Shown here piece by piece: positions 14,550 to 23,834 of a stretch of 64,000 nt of DNA (its first letter is position 1; each line of letters opens with the position of its first letter). The stretch lies in assembly GCA_037976565.1 (NCBI GenBank), contig CP137669.1:39086912-39150911 (forward strand), in the 5' to 3' direction. The notes under the pieces are model-generated. The model saw only the letters and a program-made list of their open reading frames with translations, had not been told where the DNA came from and ran no database searches. The position numbers and the translations under genes are program-made. This stretch comes from Mesocentrotus franciscanus (lineage: Eukaryota; Echinodermata; Echinoidea; Camarodonta; Strongylocentrotidae).

Positions 14550-17500
14550 GTATTTGGCGTCACCTGTACCTGGAAGGCGAAAAGTGAACTTAATCACCGT
14601 AATCCTCGGGTCTCTCCTCCCGGTATAACTGATTGGGCGTGTGCAAGTGGACCACTACACCGGGGTTTCCCCCTACTCTTATACGAATAGTGCAGTAGGT
14701 TCTTAACGTGCAAAGGTGGTGACTCTCCTCTACACGGGGCCTCCATTTGACGTCCTATCCGAGGGACAGAGTGTTTTCCACTTAACATAGCCTGCATCTA
14801 TGAAACAGGGGAGGGGCATGTAACACACAACGAGGGCTTCAGTCATTCGCCTGGGTTGGATTCGAACCCACGATCTTTGGTTCGACAGGCAGACGCTTTA
14901 CTAATGAGCCAACTTGCCTCCTAGAATCAACACATGCAAACCCCTGTCAGGGGTCAACGTTTTTGTAATGTAAATGATATATTTGCATGTACCATGAGCC
15001 CATGACAGTTCAACATTAACTTGAACATGAGGAAGGTGAGCAAAGCTAGCTCTATCACTCCTGTAATAAACTGGCACATTTTCCTTAATTTTGGTCACAG
15101 GTTTCAATGGCCATGAGTAGAATTAGAATCATCCACTCCAGTGAAATGCCAAAGCCAAAGGTATTCTAAATTCTAAATTACACAGCCTAGACATCAAATC
15201 AGACTACTTATATTACTAGACACACAGACAGCCAATGACTACAACAGAACTCACAGAAAACTAACCAAAAATCATCCTTAAAACCTTAATTCTGCTGCCA
15301 AAAATGGAATATCAGAGCAAAAATCTGAAACCCTGTGAGAGCTTACGCATACAGGTGTAAGTTGGCAGAAATGAGCCAAAGGTCCGCAAATATGATGTTT
15401 TATGCCTTACATGTATAACGATGGCGATGCAGGCACTGGAAAGGTGTGGTGACACATATATCACATGACATGTATGTGTCAGGTGACCTCCCAATTTGTC
15501 TTTTTCTTTTCTTTTTTCACACTATGCCTGATAAGGTACAGGTTTCTGGGCTGATCTGGCGATGCTGCGAGCTGTGCGGTTAGTTTTCTGGGGCCCACGA
15601 GCTGACTTTTGTGAAATAGGCTTAGGAAGTTAGGTCTTAGGAACTAGCCTTAAGTGCTAATTGATAATGTAAAATATGATATTGATATTTGATATTACCT
15701 AGCCTGGCACCCATAGGCCTGTACGGAGAGGCAGGTAAACAAAAGCTAAAATGCGTCAAAAATCACCCCTTCCCGCACCCGAGGAATATTGCACAGTTGC
15801 TTTAAAGTTTGCTAGTGGACTCTTCTTTCTTCTCATAAAAAGCATTTTAAAATTGGACAAAAAATAAATTTGAAATGTTAGATTGATATGATTTTTAAAT
15901 GCTTTTTATGAATATGAGAAGAAAGAAGAGTCCACTAGCGAACTTTAATTTAAAGCCACTGTGCAATATTCGTCGGGTCAGGAAGGGTTGATTTCGGAAG
16001 CATTTTAGCTTTTGTTTACCTGCCTCTCCCTGCAGGCCTATGGGTGCCAGGCTAAGTGATATCAATATCATATTTTACATTATCACTTTAGTTTAATCGC
16101 ATTTGAGCCTTTTTTAAAGGTATAGACCAGCTCTAGTCATGCGATTGCATTGTGAAAGAAACATTGCGGAATCGATCAGAAAAGGTTGATCATCTAGCAT
16201 ATAAGTATTGGTGTGTACTGCAAGGTTCTGGAATCATCAAAATGATAAGAAATTTGGCCCAGTCTTGGTAAAGTTACAAGCACTGTACACAGAAAGATGT
16301 ATATGGGACTATATAAGCGATCGCGATATTTATCCAGTCCGGATCAATATGATAATTTACCAAATATATCAATTAGTAGGCGGTTTCCTGGCAAAATTTG
16401 TATCATCACGTATTAGTCAAAACATATTCTTTCACATGATTGGTAATAAGAGCTTCCATTTCATTTTTTGAGAGGGGGGCATTTCCAAAACTGGTCTATA
16501 CCTTAAGGCACTCCAGCAAAGCATAGAGAGTCAAATTCAGTCAATGCTAATGCGTATTGACCTCTAGCGCTGTACTACGTGCTAATAGGCAGCAATTGCA
16601 CACGTGAATAGTCAATACACACATAACACACAAATGCACACAATGAATACGATGTGGCTGTAAGCAAGTTTGACAGTAGACTTACAATTTGAATTTTCAA
16701 ATTATTCTTTCTAACATTGGTAAGTTGAAAAAATTGTATTTTACTGCTATTTAGGTGTCATCAATTGTCACTAAAGTACCAATTTTTAGTGAAAAAAAAA
16801 ACTGAAATCAGTTGAGTTTTGTACAGTGGTATATTTACTAAACAGCCTACCACTTCAACTGCGATGAACTCGCTGATCTCCGAAAAACGGAGGGATAAAA
16901 CAGAGAGAGAGGTGTTTGAAATGTTGAGAATCAATAGAGCAGGTTTTAAGGTTCCATGTCAGGTCACCCAATGTCAGCCCGCCCCCTTACAAAGTCGCCT
17001 TCAATTGGTCATGTCGCCCCCAATTTTTGGGGCGATTTAGGATTCTTGGTCAGCTCGCCCCAACTTTTTTGGTCATTTCGCTCCCTAATTTGTTGTTTTA
17101 ATTTGATGTCTTTTACAAGTTCAAAGTCAAGCCTTTTTTACTTCCTGGCATCTCAGTACTACGTTATTACTAAATATTGAAAATTAACCCTAACCCTAAC
17201 CCATAGCATAGGGTTAACAAAGATGAATCAGTCTAAAATCAGATAAATGTAATTACAAATAGGACCGATGATTCTGACCACTAGCGATGAATCGCCGGCG
17301 TTAGCCCGGCACACTGCTGCGCTAGGGTACTCCCTTTGTCGTAGGGGCGACTACGTAAGGAGGCGACTGCGTATATAGGAGGCGACTGTGTATAGGAGGC
17401 GACCGGCTGGGGGGCGACCTGACCAGACACCGGTTTTAATACAAAGCCAGGATAGTAATGCAGCTGTGTGTGCTTAGTTTAACTTTAAGCCTAAGGGCTA

Positions 17501-18056
17501 AGGCTAATAGTAGTAGTAGTAGTGGTATTACTATTAGTATTATTAGGAACCACCATATGCTCCGCCCTAGCTCAGCTCCGCACTGCACTCTGCAGCACTT
17601 CATTGGCGTTATGCGCGTTACATCGTCATATTATTAATTATTGGCAATTTGGCATTGGTCTCCTCTTTTTCGCATTCTAGTTTTAGACTTTGTGGTCATG
17701 CAGATGAACGAATATTTTCTAACCCATGACATAGCCATCAATATCACATCCCGTAAACGCGTATATCACCAAGTCCAAGCCCATAACCATTAAAGTAACC
17801 GCTAGGCATGCACAGCGACTGGCACCGGCCAGCGCCAGGCTGGTACTAGGGGTAGGTACCGCGCCCTCGACTCGGCCCGATCCGACGCTTTTTTTTTAGA
17901 GTGTGGTGCATGGTGCACAACAAAAGTCATGTTGTGATCTGCGCGTCTAAGATCAAGTCTACATGCAAAGTCAATACCATTCAACATGCAACACTCACTG
18001 ACAATCACTTATGTCTTTAAATTCAAAAGATCGTAATGATCTAAATAACATACCAT
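4857..18056 (-). CDS. GMFB: Glia maturation factor (ADF-homology Arp2/3 regulator), six exons
   Basis: Assembled by eye from short exons. Coding exons on the minus strand: 18056-18054 (only the ATG), 14298-14202, 11459-11410, 8923-8791, 8132-8059, 4928-4857 (stop TAG 4859-4857). All junctions are GT-AG and in frame. The sum is 429 nt, giving 142 residues, the same length as vertebrate GMFB. Diagnostic stretches are [14 protein letters not shown] (about 19-32), [14 protein letters not shown] (about 59-72), [15 protein letters not shown] (about 76-90), [12 protein letters not shown] (about 95-106) and the C-terminus [16 protein letters not shown]. It is a single ADF-H domain. In this family the protein binds Arp2/3, not actin, and promotes debranching of branched actin in the cytosol. 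Intron 5 (4929-8058) hosts a whole GH65 gene on the same strand. The start is supported by the clean ATG|gtatgt donor at 18053, and the 5'UTR lies at coordinates above 18056. The identification is secure. UTR ends and transcription start are not determined. Confidence 0.93.
5161..5166 (-). promoter_or_regulatory. Candidate polyadenylation signal of the GH65 gene
   Basis: The plus strand reads TTTATT, i.e. AATAAA on the minus strand, about 130 bases after the GH65 stop codon and still inside the GMF intron. This would let the nested gene end independently of its host. No experimental cleavage site is visible. Confidence 0.5.
5294..7486 (-). CDS. PGGHG: GH65 glucosidase, PGGHG/ATHL1-like (protein-glucosylgalactosylhydroxylysine glucosidase)
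   Basis: A single uninterrupted 730-codon frame, close to the length of human PGGHG (737). The family removes the outer glucose from Glc-Gal-hydroxylysine on collagen; the superfamily also includes acid trehalase and disaccharide phosphorylases, so the exact substrate is inferred. The GH65 landmarks are [10 protein letters not shown] (D335), [14 protein letters not shown] (380-393), [16 protein letters not shown] (general-acid candidate E464) and [15 protein letters not shown] (E613). By spacing they correspond to the three essential carboxylates reported for human PGGHG. The N-terminus has a hydrophobic segment (about 9-21) followed by a Cys-rich start, like a signal peptide. There are many N-x-S/T sites (e.g. 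N113, N136, N420, N448, N494, N546, N566, N589), suggesting passage through the ER. The gene sits entirely inside the last GMF intron, same strand, with no visible intron. It has no frameshift or internal stop, so it appears functional. A spliced 5'UTR exon cannot be excluded. Confidence 0.9.
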   Translation of the reverse strand: MADTFHGACFYIFFMAVIAVVKSDCLCNDYPDVSTEAYIFETLTLPQEACCMPTVGNGYLATTVYSKVIHVNSIYNGRYGDSHRAKIPSTADIHIDSKDKKFITESFLLNVINGTFYHRMAMETGNIEHRIYAHQNWTRLLVNEILISRKPGSSDEITLSLTHKFNPKSEDVRLKVTAPKTKGDPWFSSGSTTTSETPTSATSPLYMYWDDVPRSLTLASGVDSQIWTFLSAVSGSKSEAWQSLRAGWDERDAGTLFHTHEDAWQRKWMDGKIDLYGTNLKLAKAIYGSMYYITSSLPPQGGDVHFPFHFYGINPGDLAHGGSGPDSYRGHIFWDQETWMFPPILMFHPDLALEMLKSRSFHLQAARDNAAKNGYRGAQYPWEMAFTGVEVCPAAPYPTNELHISGDIAFAVQQHLWATNDTTFLESNDGFETIKSIAEFWESKVEYNQTLKAYTINNIMPPDEYHHNINNSVYTNTIAQISLRLPAYAASLINKSVPKEWAEIADEMFIPFDHILQYHPEFEGYIPGTVVKQADAILLGYPLMVNMTVDTRRNDLEIYETYEGVNVTDPDGPAMTWGMFAIGWFELKNLTKAEKHFARSYANIQQPFKVWTETATGAGAVNFVTGMGGFLQAVVFGYGGMRLQINSLHVDITLPPDTDTITFRGLNYLGNSLCISGKNDSVDVVILDKPNLHFQADLQLVQGSHVYPLHLKTTATVPRLDFIIEPTSPQ
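9159..10437. mobile_element. Harbinger-like non-autonomous DNA transposon in GMF intron 3
   Basis: Ends GACCCGTATTCAATAAA and, inverted, GGCCCGTATTCAATAAAG. Both are flanked by CTG (9156-9158 and 10438-10440), a 3-bp duplication. Subterminal 'cttaag/tcttag' repeats occur inside both ends. The interior is unusually GC-patchy for this window and contains no transposase frame. Confidence 0.7.
11145..11252. repeat. Imperfect hairpin (about 40-nt arms) in GMF intron 3
   Basis: 'actgtcaaaagtacaatttc' near the left end is answered by an inverted version near the right end, with 'gaaatg...catttc' around a short AT-rich loop. Likely a small MITE; a structured RNA is possible but unsupported. Confidence 0.5.
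11520..11935. repeat. Dispersed repeat, copy 1 (partner at 24855)
   Basis: Shares long near-identical blocks with 24855-25235, for example 'tttacaagccgatcgcctgt' and 'aaaatgagtatg'. The interior of this copy carries extra sequence. No coding potential is recognised. Confidence 0.75.
13491..13595. repeat. CA-rich microsatellite
   Basis: Interrupted (CA)n with CG-containing variants (acgcacgctcgcgcgcac). Apparent open frames across it are low-complexity artefacts. Confidence 0.85.
14480..14925 (-). repeat. tRNA-derived SINE (second family), minus strand, in GMF intron 1
   Basis: Read on the minus strand, a tRNA-like head begins near 14922 with box-A-like 'ttggctcattagtaaagcg' and box-B GGGTTCGAATCC. 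A body with 'taggacgtcaaatggaggcc' and an (AAT)n tail follow. A related copy on the plus strand starts at 38596. Confidence 0.7.
15662..16085. repeat. 424-bp foldback (near-perfect inverted repeat) in GMF intron 1
   Basis: The left arm begins TGATAATGTAAAATATGATA and the right arm ends in its exact complement. The arms (about 190 nt each) stay highly complementary through the 'gaagaaagaagagtccacta' segment near the loop at about 15855-15893. This is a MITE-like hairpin element with no coding content. Confidence 0.85.
16118..16502. mobile_element. TTAA-flanked MITE, copy 2
   Basis: Nearly identical to 1631-2021, with the same AGGTATAGACCAG ends, preceded by TTAA (16114-16117) and followed by TTAA (16503-16506). 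One terminal T is missing at the right end. Confidence 0.8.
16509..17470. repeat. CACTCCAGC-family repeat, copy A, split by an insertion
   Basis: Begins CACTCCAGCAAAGCATAGAG and ends at 'gcagctgtgtgtg'. It matches 53031-53397 and 51588-51912. A separate element (16950-17431) is inserted inside it. Confidence 0.75.
16950..17431. mobile_element. Non-autonomous DNA transposon nested in the CACTCCAGC repeat
   Basis: Flanked by an exact 8-bp duplication GGTTTTAA (16942-16949 and 17432-17439). The ends are related inverted repeats, GGTTCCATGTCAGGTCACCC versus GGTGTCTGGTCAGGTCGCCC. The uninterrupted copies of the host repeat confirm it as an insertion. No transposase frame is present. Confidence 0.75.
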
Positions 18057-18869
18057 ACTGATATTCTTATCCGAGACAAGTTAGACGACAAAAACAAACA
18101 TCAAAACGCCTCCAAAATCCGGAAGTCCCAAAATCGTTTGATAGTCTTCGGTATCTTCTCGGTAGTATTTTTTTTTTCTTCAGGGAAAAATAGAAGAAGC
18201 CAAAACAATTCTGGGGGTAATAAAAAAGAATACTTATAATATTAACAGGTACAACCCTGTGATATTATTTCAACTGATTTTTTTACCTCATAATGATTTG
18301 AATAAAATTTGACTGAATGACCGTGAATAAATTTCATTAAAGAGCTATCCTTAAAAACAGACTAGAGATCACAACTGAATGGCGAAAATGTTCACAACAG
18401 TGCAGTGACACGCGCGGTTAAAACTAAAACATCAACAACGACAACTAAATTAACATAAACAAAACAACAACAGCACGGGGGAAGAATCGAGGGCGATGAA
18501 CTGTTGGGATGAGAGGAACGAGGGTGAGGCGGCTGTAAAAAAAAATAGGGAGGGGGTGAGGAGTTAAGTTTTGGGCAATTATGAATGTAACGCTTCTCAA
18601 TTTTAGGGTGGCCATCGAATGGGCTGCGCTGCAGGTGTGCATATCAAGGGATAGACAATTACTCCTGGCCAGAAGAAAGCAGAAAATATGGGCACTTCAA
18701 ATTGAATGGCTGAAGCGGTATAATGTCAATGTGATGGGAGTGTATAGTGCCGGACTACCTTCCCATCTGTTCCAACATATATAATGACTAAAATTTAATT
18801 TTTTCAAAAGTTAATGGCTCAGGAGGGTCTATTCTTTTTAGAGGACCGATAATTATATGCTACTTGCTA

Positions 18870-19220
18870 GCTATGATATATTTTGAGTAGTGCCCCAAGA
18901 GAGAAAAAACATAAGTTAGTGAGTAAATTTGAACACGTAGGCCTACTGCAAATGTGAGGGTTATATCATGGAGCTAGAAGGCTAGTCTTCTAGCTCCATG
19001 GTTATACTACGTCCTACGACTAGCTCCTACGTCGATCACAATCCACCAACCAAACCCGGCAACCAAACTACCAATTTGAGATTAGCATAGACTTAGTGAT
19101 CTCATATCTCAAACATTCATAACTTCCTTATACTATTGGTCCGATTCATTTCACATTTTTGCCATTCTGTTTCTGTTATTTTTCTGCTTTCATATACAAA
19201 TCAAATTATTACAAGGGATA
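18870..19220. repeat. Dispersed repeat (inverted partner at 28880-29115)
   Basis: Segments such as 'atattttgagtagtgcc', 'attggtccgatt' and 'tttctgctttcata' recur in inverted orientation at 28880-29115. Similar 'ggtggactaccccttta' and 'agggcaagtccactcc' ends appear near 20730 and 58110, suggesting one old dispersed family. Confidence 0.5.
18967..19000. mobile_element. 34-bp palindromic insertion with flanking duplication
   Basis: CATGGAGCTAGAAG and its exact complement around a 6-nt loop, with flanks GGTTATAT (left) and GGTTATAC (right, sharing the terminal G), a 7-of-8 match. It closely resembles the palindrome at 36357-36384. Confidence 0.55.
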
Positions 19221-19487
19221 ACGCCATCTTCGGCGGCTTGTATCAAGCGTGCAGGCCAGATTTTGAAATATGCGAGTCCTGCGCCGAGGCACTATAAGCT
19301 ATTATAATTTGAAATGCATTACTCTACAATTGCCACTCTCGTCCAGGCGTAGTATATGGGTACCCGATGGGAACTAATTATTCCCTGGATGCTTTCAATC
19401 ATGTCATTTGAGCAGCTCAGTAACGAGAACAGCTGAAGACACAGCAAGTTATGAGTGAAAATCACTTGCACCGGATGCAGTCCTTTA

Positions 19488-20324
19488 CAGTGGCGGATCC
19501 AGGAATTTCTTACCGGGGGCACAAAATCGCATGGGGTGAAATATATGAAAAACGATGGAGCGAGGCGTCAACGGCGAGGGAGCGGAGCGACCAAGCGGGG
19601 GGTGGGTCAGGAAGGGGGTCAGTACCCCCTCCTTGAGTAGGAAGCATTTGCAATTTTAGAACCACATTAGGTGCATTTTCAGGCACTTCCTGGCCGGAGT
19701 AATATGACGTAAAATTGCTTTCTCCTGCCCCCTCAAAGAGTAGGGATCCAGGGGCGGATGATGGGATCTAGCTGTTTGCTAAGGGGGGGGGGTTGACCCA
19801 ATGACGACACGGAGCATCGTCCACGAGCCGCGAAGCGGCGAGGCGATTTTGTTGTTGCTATTTTGAACCCCGTAAGTGATGTTTTCCTGGCATCTACTGA
19901 CACAATGGAGACCATAAAAAGCAGTGCATGATAATTACGTCTTTTTAAATCAAGTAACAGTTTAAAGGGGGTTGACCCAAAGACGATGCAGAGCATTTGT
20001 CAACGAGCCGCGTAGCGGCGAGGCGATTTTTTTTTTGGGTGCTATTTTGAACCCCCGTAAGTGATGTTTTCCTGGCATCTATATACTAACACAATGGAGA
20101 CCATAAAAAGCAGTGCATGATAACGTCTTTTTAAATCAAGTAACAGTTTAAGGGGGGTTCGACCCAATGAGGCGAGGCGATTTTTGGGGGGCTATTTTGA
20201 ACCCCCGTAAGTGATATTTTCCTTTTTTTCTTTTTCCTCTCCTTTTTCTTTTCCCCTCCCTTTTCCCCTTTTCTTTTTTTTTTGGCGGGGCACGTGCCCC
20301 CTGTGCCCCCTGGATCCGCCACTG
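19488..20324. mobile_element. hAT-like element with internal tandem duplication
   Basis: The terminal inverted repeats are CAGTGGCGGATCCAGG and its complement CCTGGATCCGCCACTG. The flanks share CTTTA, but a full 8-bp duplication is not clear. Inside, a roughly 190-bp unit ('ttgacccaatgacga...aagtaacagtttaa') is repeated twice in full plus a partial third copy (19785-20220). Confidence 0.7.
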
Positions 20325-20899
20325 CTTTAATGTTTGTTATATATACCCACATTTTAGGCCATATTTTAGGTAGTCACACGGAGGAGACTACAAAAATCAG
20401 TTTAGGAAGCTATTTTAACCCCATTCCCTAGCTATAGTCTATGTATCTCAAGGTCCATTTCATTGTCGCCCCAACAACCTCCAAGCTATTATAGTGCTTT
20501 GCAGGCATGCTCCGTAAGTACACAAGCCCCGACACAAGCTTACAAGCCGAACAGATTCAGACAAAACTGGATCTAATAAAATGTGTATTCGAGTAAAGTA
20601 ACTGCATCTGCATTGATGGATCATGCAGGTAGGGGCTGAATCGGCGGCAACCCCCCCTGAAAATTACCCCCGAGGACATTATTTTACCCCCGAAAAATTC
20701 TGCTTTTATTAAAACCAACTTATTATCAGGGTGGACTACCCCTTTAATGAAATGGGGTGGTTGACCTTGTAGGGGTAATTTTTCGGGGGTATATAGTCCT
20801 TGCAATGGGGAAAGTCTTCCGGGGGGTATTTTTCCTGGGGGTAATTGTCCTGTCCTGATACGGATTTATATATACAACCACACATTTCTACGTAAGTAG

Positions 20900-22440
20900 A
20901 TCGGGCCGATGTCGGTAGTCATCGGCATTAGCGTCGTCGGCAAACTGACGCCGGGCCGACATCGCACCAATGTCAGAAATTGGTTATAATCAAGCAGTCC
21001 AGAGGCGGCGCTCCCGGGGGGGGGGCAGGGGGCACAGTGCCCTCCCACTTTATCAAGTACCCCAAAGTGCCCCGTTTTACATAGGAAAAGTGCCCCTTTA
21101 ACTTTGTAAAGTGCCCCTTTTACATAGGAAAAGTGCCCTTTACTTTGACAAGTGCCCTATTAATTGTTAAAAGTGCCCCCTCCCCTTTCCACCTCTGATA
21201 AGTGCCCCTTCTATTTTGACACTTACCCCTTTTCCTTCAACAAGTTCCCATTTTCCTTGCAATAAGTGTCCATGTTCCATTCTCATAAGTGCCCTTTTTA
21301 ATCTCTAGTATGTGCCCCTTTTCAGGAACGAGAAGCGCCCTTTTTCACTTTCGATAAGCGCCCCCTTCACCTCTAAACTGTCCTATTCAAATCTGAGAGG
21401 TGCCCCTTTTGCTTTGACAAGTGCCCCCTTTCCTTTGTAAAAAGTGCCCCTTCCCCTTTTAAAAACTACCCCTTTTTAACTCGGATAAACGCACCTTATA
21501 TTTTCACATGTGCCCCCTTTCCTTTCTAATAAGTGCCCCTTTTCCTTATGATAAGTGCCCCCTTTTCCTCTCATCATTAAACATGCCCCTAATTTCAAGC
21601 TACTAAGAGCAATTTCCCCCAAAGCTCGCTCGTATTTATAGATATTATAATTATGTTACTTATCAAAGGTCTTTTCATTCTTCCGTTATGAGAATGTGCT
21701 TATAATCCCATCAGGATTGGGTTGTTCCTCTTTATAAGATGTAATTTTTTCGCGCTGCGACCTCGTAAATCTTTAAAATTTTCCTCGCTCGCTTTGCTCG
21801 CTCGCAAATGAATTTTCAGACCATCGCACCCAACTGCAAAGTAAGATGTTTAACCGATATCTTATATGATGTATAAAGTGAAACAAATATTAAAATCATC
21901 CCTGATAATGTAATCACAATATAGGGGTATAATGTCTAAAAACTTGTATATTTTCGCTTTGAGATTTCCCTTTGAAGGTGCCCTTTTTTCCAGAAAGTGC
22001 CCTTTTTTGTTGGTGCCCCCCACACTTTGGAAGTCGCTCCGCCGCCTCTGAAGCAGTCGGTTCGTAAAATGGTCAAAAAATTGACGTTGGGCCGACTTTA
22101 TTAACCAGACTAAATCATGACATCTCAAAGCTGACGTCGGGCCGACATTGGCGTCAATTTCGGAACTTTACGTCTGGAGTTGTGGCAATAATTTTTACGT
22201 TGGTAAATAATCTGAGAAATGACGTTTGACCGCCATTTTTTTGCGACCTCATAATTATATTTGTATAAGCTGACGTTGGGCCGATGAAATCACATGCTGG
22301 AACTAGGCTTAATTACGTCCGTAATAATGGCAATAAAATAGTTCAGTAAATGGTCAGAAAATTAATGTTTGGCCGCCGTCATTAATTTTCTGCGAAAACT
22401 CTTCTGAGCTGCATGACGTCGAGCCAATATCGTATTAGAA
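20900..22440. repeat. Degenerate GACGTTGGGCCGAC repeat array, split by the hAT-like element
   Basis: Motifs of the type TGACGTYGGGCCGAC recur at irregular 50-100 bp spacing before 21000 and after 22050. The pre-insertion array is continuous once the hAT-like element is ignored. Confidence 0.5.
21000..22050. mobile_element. hAT-like element carrying an AAGTGCCCCTTTT minisatellite
   Basis: Ends CAGAGGCGGCGCTCC and, inverted, CAGAGGCGGCGGAGCG. It is flanked by an exact 8-bp duplication AAGCAGTC (20992-20999 and 22051-22058). The interior 21055-21600 is a degenerate array of short 'aagtgcccctttt'-type units. No transposase frame. Confidence 0.8.
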
Positions 22441-22786
22441 CTGCGTCAGGAGACAGAGAGACAGGGAGAGAGAGAGAGAGAGAGAGGAGGGATGAAGAGA
22501 ATGGGGGGCCTTGGGGGGGGGGCAATTAAATGTCTATCAAAAGTGATATGCAGACCAAGTTAAGCTAGATGATTTCAATATGAGGCATTAAACGTGGTTA
22601 AAGGCCTCAGAAATTGTTTGGTCTAAATTTATTTAAAAGTAAAACCATTAAAATACACGCTTCTTTGCATGCTCCTTGATATGAATCTAGACTAGTTTAA
22701 TATGTACAGTCATGCACACTCGGCGCATGCAAGCGCTGTCGCCGGTGTCGCCATCAGCGATTGGTTGGCGACATTGACTTCTCCCC

Positions 22787-22787
<1 letters not shown>

Positions 22788-22835
<48 letters not shown>
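22788..22835. repeat. (CT)n microsatellite
   Basis: A nearly pure CT run. Further CT runs lie at 24121-24152, 31971-31997, 43203-43244 and 43926-43955. Confidence 0.9.
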
Positions 22836-22839
<4 letters not shown>

Positions 22840-22859
22840 TCTCTCCTCATGAATAGTTC

Positions 22860-23085
22860 CAGCGTCGTAGCGTGGTACTAAGGTTGGTCTGGCTAGGGGG
22901 GTAAATGCGAATTGGGCTACTGACTATACGAGGTGGGTTTTGGAATGGCATTATCATCTTCTTTTTCAAGTTCTCTCTTCCCTCGTCCTTTTTTCCCCTC
23001 CCCAATTTTTTTATTTCGTCATTTGACTGAGGGCCGGGGCACGCGCCCCATCTTACCCCTCCCGCCCCCCGTTGCTACGTCACTG
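22860..23085. mobile_element. Probable hAT-like remnant
   Basis: The right end reads ...GCTACGTCACTG, the complement of a CAGTGACGTAGC terminus. The left end near 22860 has the related CAGCGTCGTAGC. No target duplication is visible. Confidence 0.35.
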
Positions 23086-23391
23086 ACAGCGTTCATGTTA
23101 ATGAATTCACAAAGTTAGCTATTCTATAACATAATTTATGAAGAAGAAAATAATCATTGTTATTATGATTTTGTTTTTCCAATCCAAAATGAATGAGCTG
23201 CCAGACATAGGATGGTGGATGCCTCCTGCGTGCTTTTGTTATAACTTTATTATTACTGTTATTATTATCATTATAATTATTATTATCATCATCATTGTTG
23301 CTGTTGTCGTTGTCCTTGTTATTACTTGGATTCCTCACACAAGCACATTATGCAATTTTGTGAGTACGTGGTGTGTTATGAGTATGCGTCG

Positions 23392-23496
23392 ATAGAGAGA
23401 GAAAGAGAGAAAAGGAGAGAAAGGGAGAGAGAGAGGGAGGGAGAGAGGGAGGGAGAAAGGGAGAGGGAGAGAGGGAGGGAGAGGGAGAGAGAGAGG

Positions 23497-23532
<36 letters not shown>
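23392..23532. repeat. GA-rich polypurine tract upstream of heavy-chain copy A
   Basis: About 140 nt that are almost entirely purine (GAGAGAGGGAGGGAGA units), ending roughly 300 bases before the copy A start codon. Such mirror-repeat tracts can adopt triplex structure and bind GAGA-type factors. Whether it is regulatory here is inference. Confidence 0.8.
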
Positions 23533-23535
<3 letters not shown>

Positions 23536-23834
23536 CAATGGTTTATTGCCTTCTGTCAATATTCATTTGATAGAGTTTAATGCCCCCTGTTCCCATTATG
23601 ATGAACAGGTTACACCCCCCCCCCCCACGCCTCCCGCCCCGATCCTAACACCCATTCTAATAACACCTCATTTCGAATCAAAGTCTCTTATCTTCACCTG
23701 GTCGGACTAATACAGACGTCACAATTAGTTTTGAGCTGATCGGAGGTAGTAGTGCAGACCACAAAGATCTTCTCCTCGACTACAGGTTTCTTTCTAATAT
23801 TTAGCTGGGAGTCGACAGCCATTTCATTCTCGAA

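Larger units (their letters stand above)
18060..23834. other. Divergent intergenic interval between GMF and heavy-chain copy A
   Basis: No protein-coding exon is recognised. The GMF 5'UTR and promoter must lie just above 18056, and the copy A promoter just below 23835. Between them are hAT-like elements (19488-20324, 21000-22050, 22860-23085), a tiny palindrome (18967-19000), a degenerate GACGTTGGGCCGAC array (20900-22440) and CT/GA tracts. Confidence 0.6.

Noticed and set aside
17184..17205. Telomere-like TAACCC repeats
   Set aside because: Only about three units, inside a nested transposon; not a chromosome end.
18581..18784. 67-codon frame without low complexity (NFRVAIEWAALQVC...)
   Set aside because: No similarity I recognise, no splice context and no initiation context; likely a chance frame or old repeat.
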